Assembly (NCBI GenBank): GCA_003577005.1
Contig: QEUW01000008.1
Location: 1 to 53,051 of the forward strand
DNA length: 53,051 nt
Source of the DNA: Chloroflexota bacterium
Lineage (GTDB): Bacteria; Chloroflexota; Anaerolineae; Caldilineales; Caldilineaceae
Direction: 5' to 3'
Part shown: positions 52,852 through 53,051 of the stretch, one piece after another
How positions within the stretch are numbered: the first letter of the stretch is position 1
Layout: the number at the start of each line of letters is the position of its first letter
Made by a program: the position numbers and the translations under genes
Notes under the pieces: generated by a model
The model's input: only the letters and a program-made list of their open reading frames with translations
Databases searched by the model: none
What the model was told of the DNA's origin: nothing

Positions 52852-53051
52852 TCACGCCCACTCGCGTTGACGGAGATTACGCACATAGGTATGGCTATCT
52901 TGCATATCTTCACGATCTTGCCACAGGCCAATAAACTTCTCTTCTGTGATCGTTCGACTTTTGACAAAATGAAAGTATCTCAACGAGTGATGCGATGAGT
53001 CAGTACCTTGACAAATGAACAATCGAGCCGAGATTAGGCGGCTTTGGCGGC
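52852..53051 (-). pseudogene. VapB-like antitoxin, partial at the window edge
   Basis: The C-terminal part reads ITEEKFIGLWQDREDMQDSH then TYVRNLRQREWA and stops at 52852. It resembles the toxin-binding tail of VapB-type antitoxins (LWxDREDMxDSxxxVRxLRxREW). The more upstream part in this frame (SHHSLRYFHFVKSR) is not clearly antitoxin-like and the start lies beyond the window, so completeness cannot be judged. It pairs with the deleted PIN gene. Confidence 0.55.

Noticed and set aside
1..53051. tRNA, rRNA and prophage genes
   Set aside because: No cloverleaf, rRNA segment, integrase or phage structural gene was recognised on either strand.

Overview
Organism. The window looks like part of a Chloroflexota chromosome, most likely an Anaerolineae/Caldilineae-type lineage. 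The reasons are its moderate-high GC, six very large STAND regulators (ATPase plus TPR-like repeats fused to LuxR, XRE or BTAD DNA-binding domains), a CSLREA-type beta-helix protein, a DNRLRE/thermolysin/thrombospondin-3 protease, and many small SnoaL-like, antibiotic-biosynthesis-monooxygenase-like (ABM) and SDR proteins. The taxonomy is inferred from gene content only. I saw no rRNA, tRNA, CRISPR array, prophage or intact transposase.

Layout. 0-10 kb (minus strand): a small lipocalin-like protein, LuxR-STAND regulator 1, a secreted beta-helix protein, a frameshifted secreted protein, a membrane-anchored protein of unknown function, a two-gene unit with an internally repeated protein, and an ABM pseudogene. 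10-16.6 kb (minus): the secreted metalloprotease, an ABM remnant, an alpha/beta-hydrolase lipoprotein, a SnoaL-like protein and a cupin. 16.9-19.6 kb (plus): an XRE-STAND regulator. 20-23.3 kb (minus): a chimeric gene scar and LuxR-STAND regulator 2. 24-35 kb: an MFS exporter with a serine hydrolase, BTAD-STAND regulator 1, a small ABM-like protein and BTAD-STAND regulator 2. 35-42.7 kb: a SnoaL paralogue, an MBL-fold/NmrA operon divergent from BTAD regulator 3, and a zinc dehydrogenase. 43-49 kb (minus): small secreted and enzyme genes and a run of two SDRs with four SnoaL-like proteins. 49-53 kb: a frameshifted twin of the 6.6 kb gene, a lipoprotein, a small conserved protein and a decayed VapBC-like pair.

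How it seems to work. Each giant regulator sits next to one or a few small enzymes or transporters, so the window reads as regulator-effector modules. Two promoter classes can be read from the DNA. Class A: six minus-strand promoters share a 39-40 bp upstream element exactly 17 bp from a TAnnnT -10 box. Two of them lie just downstream of the LuxR-STAND genes, which suggests MalT-like activation. Class B: five promoters carry three to five direct heptamer repeats at 11-12 bp periodicity ending 8-10 bp upstream of the -10 box, the architecture known for SARP/BTAD activators. Class B promoters precede the MFS operon, the small ABM gene, the MBL/NmrA operon, the SDR/SnoaL run and the 52 kb operon.

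Other structure. A ~200 bp repeat occurs four times in the same orientation and contains a 14-bp hairpin. One copy has a compensatory base-pair change, and every sequence deviation pairs only if the minus strand is the RNA, so it is a candidate small-RNA or terminator family. A 101-bp palindromic MITE-like insertion with a 6-bp target duplication lies at 42.9 kb. The window also holds several decaying genes and duplicated cassettes, so it is a recombining accessory region.
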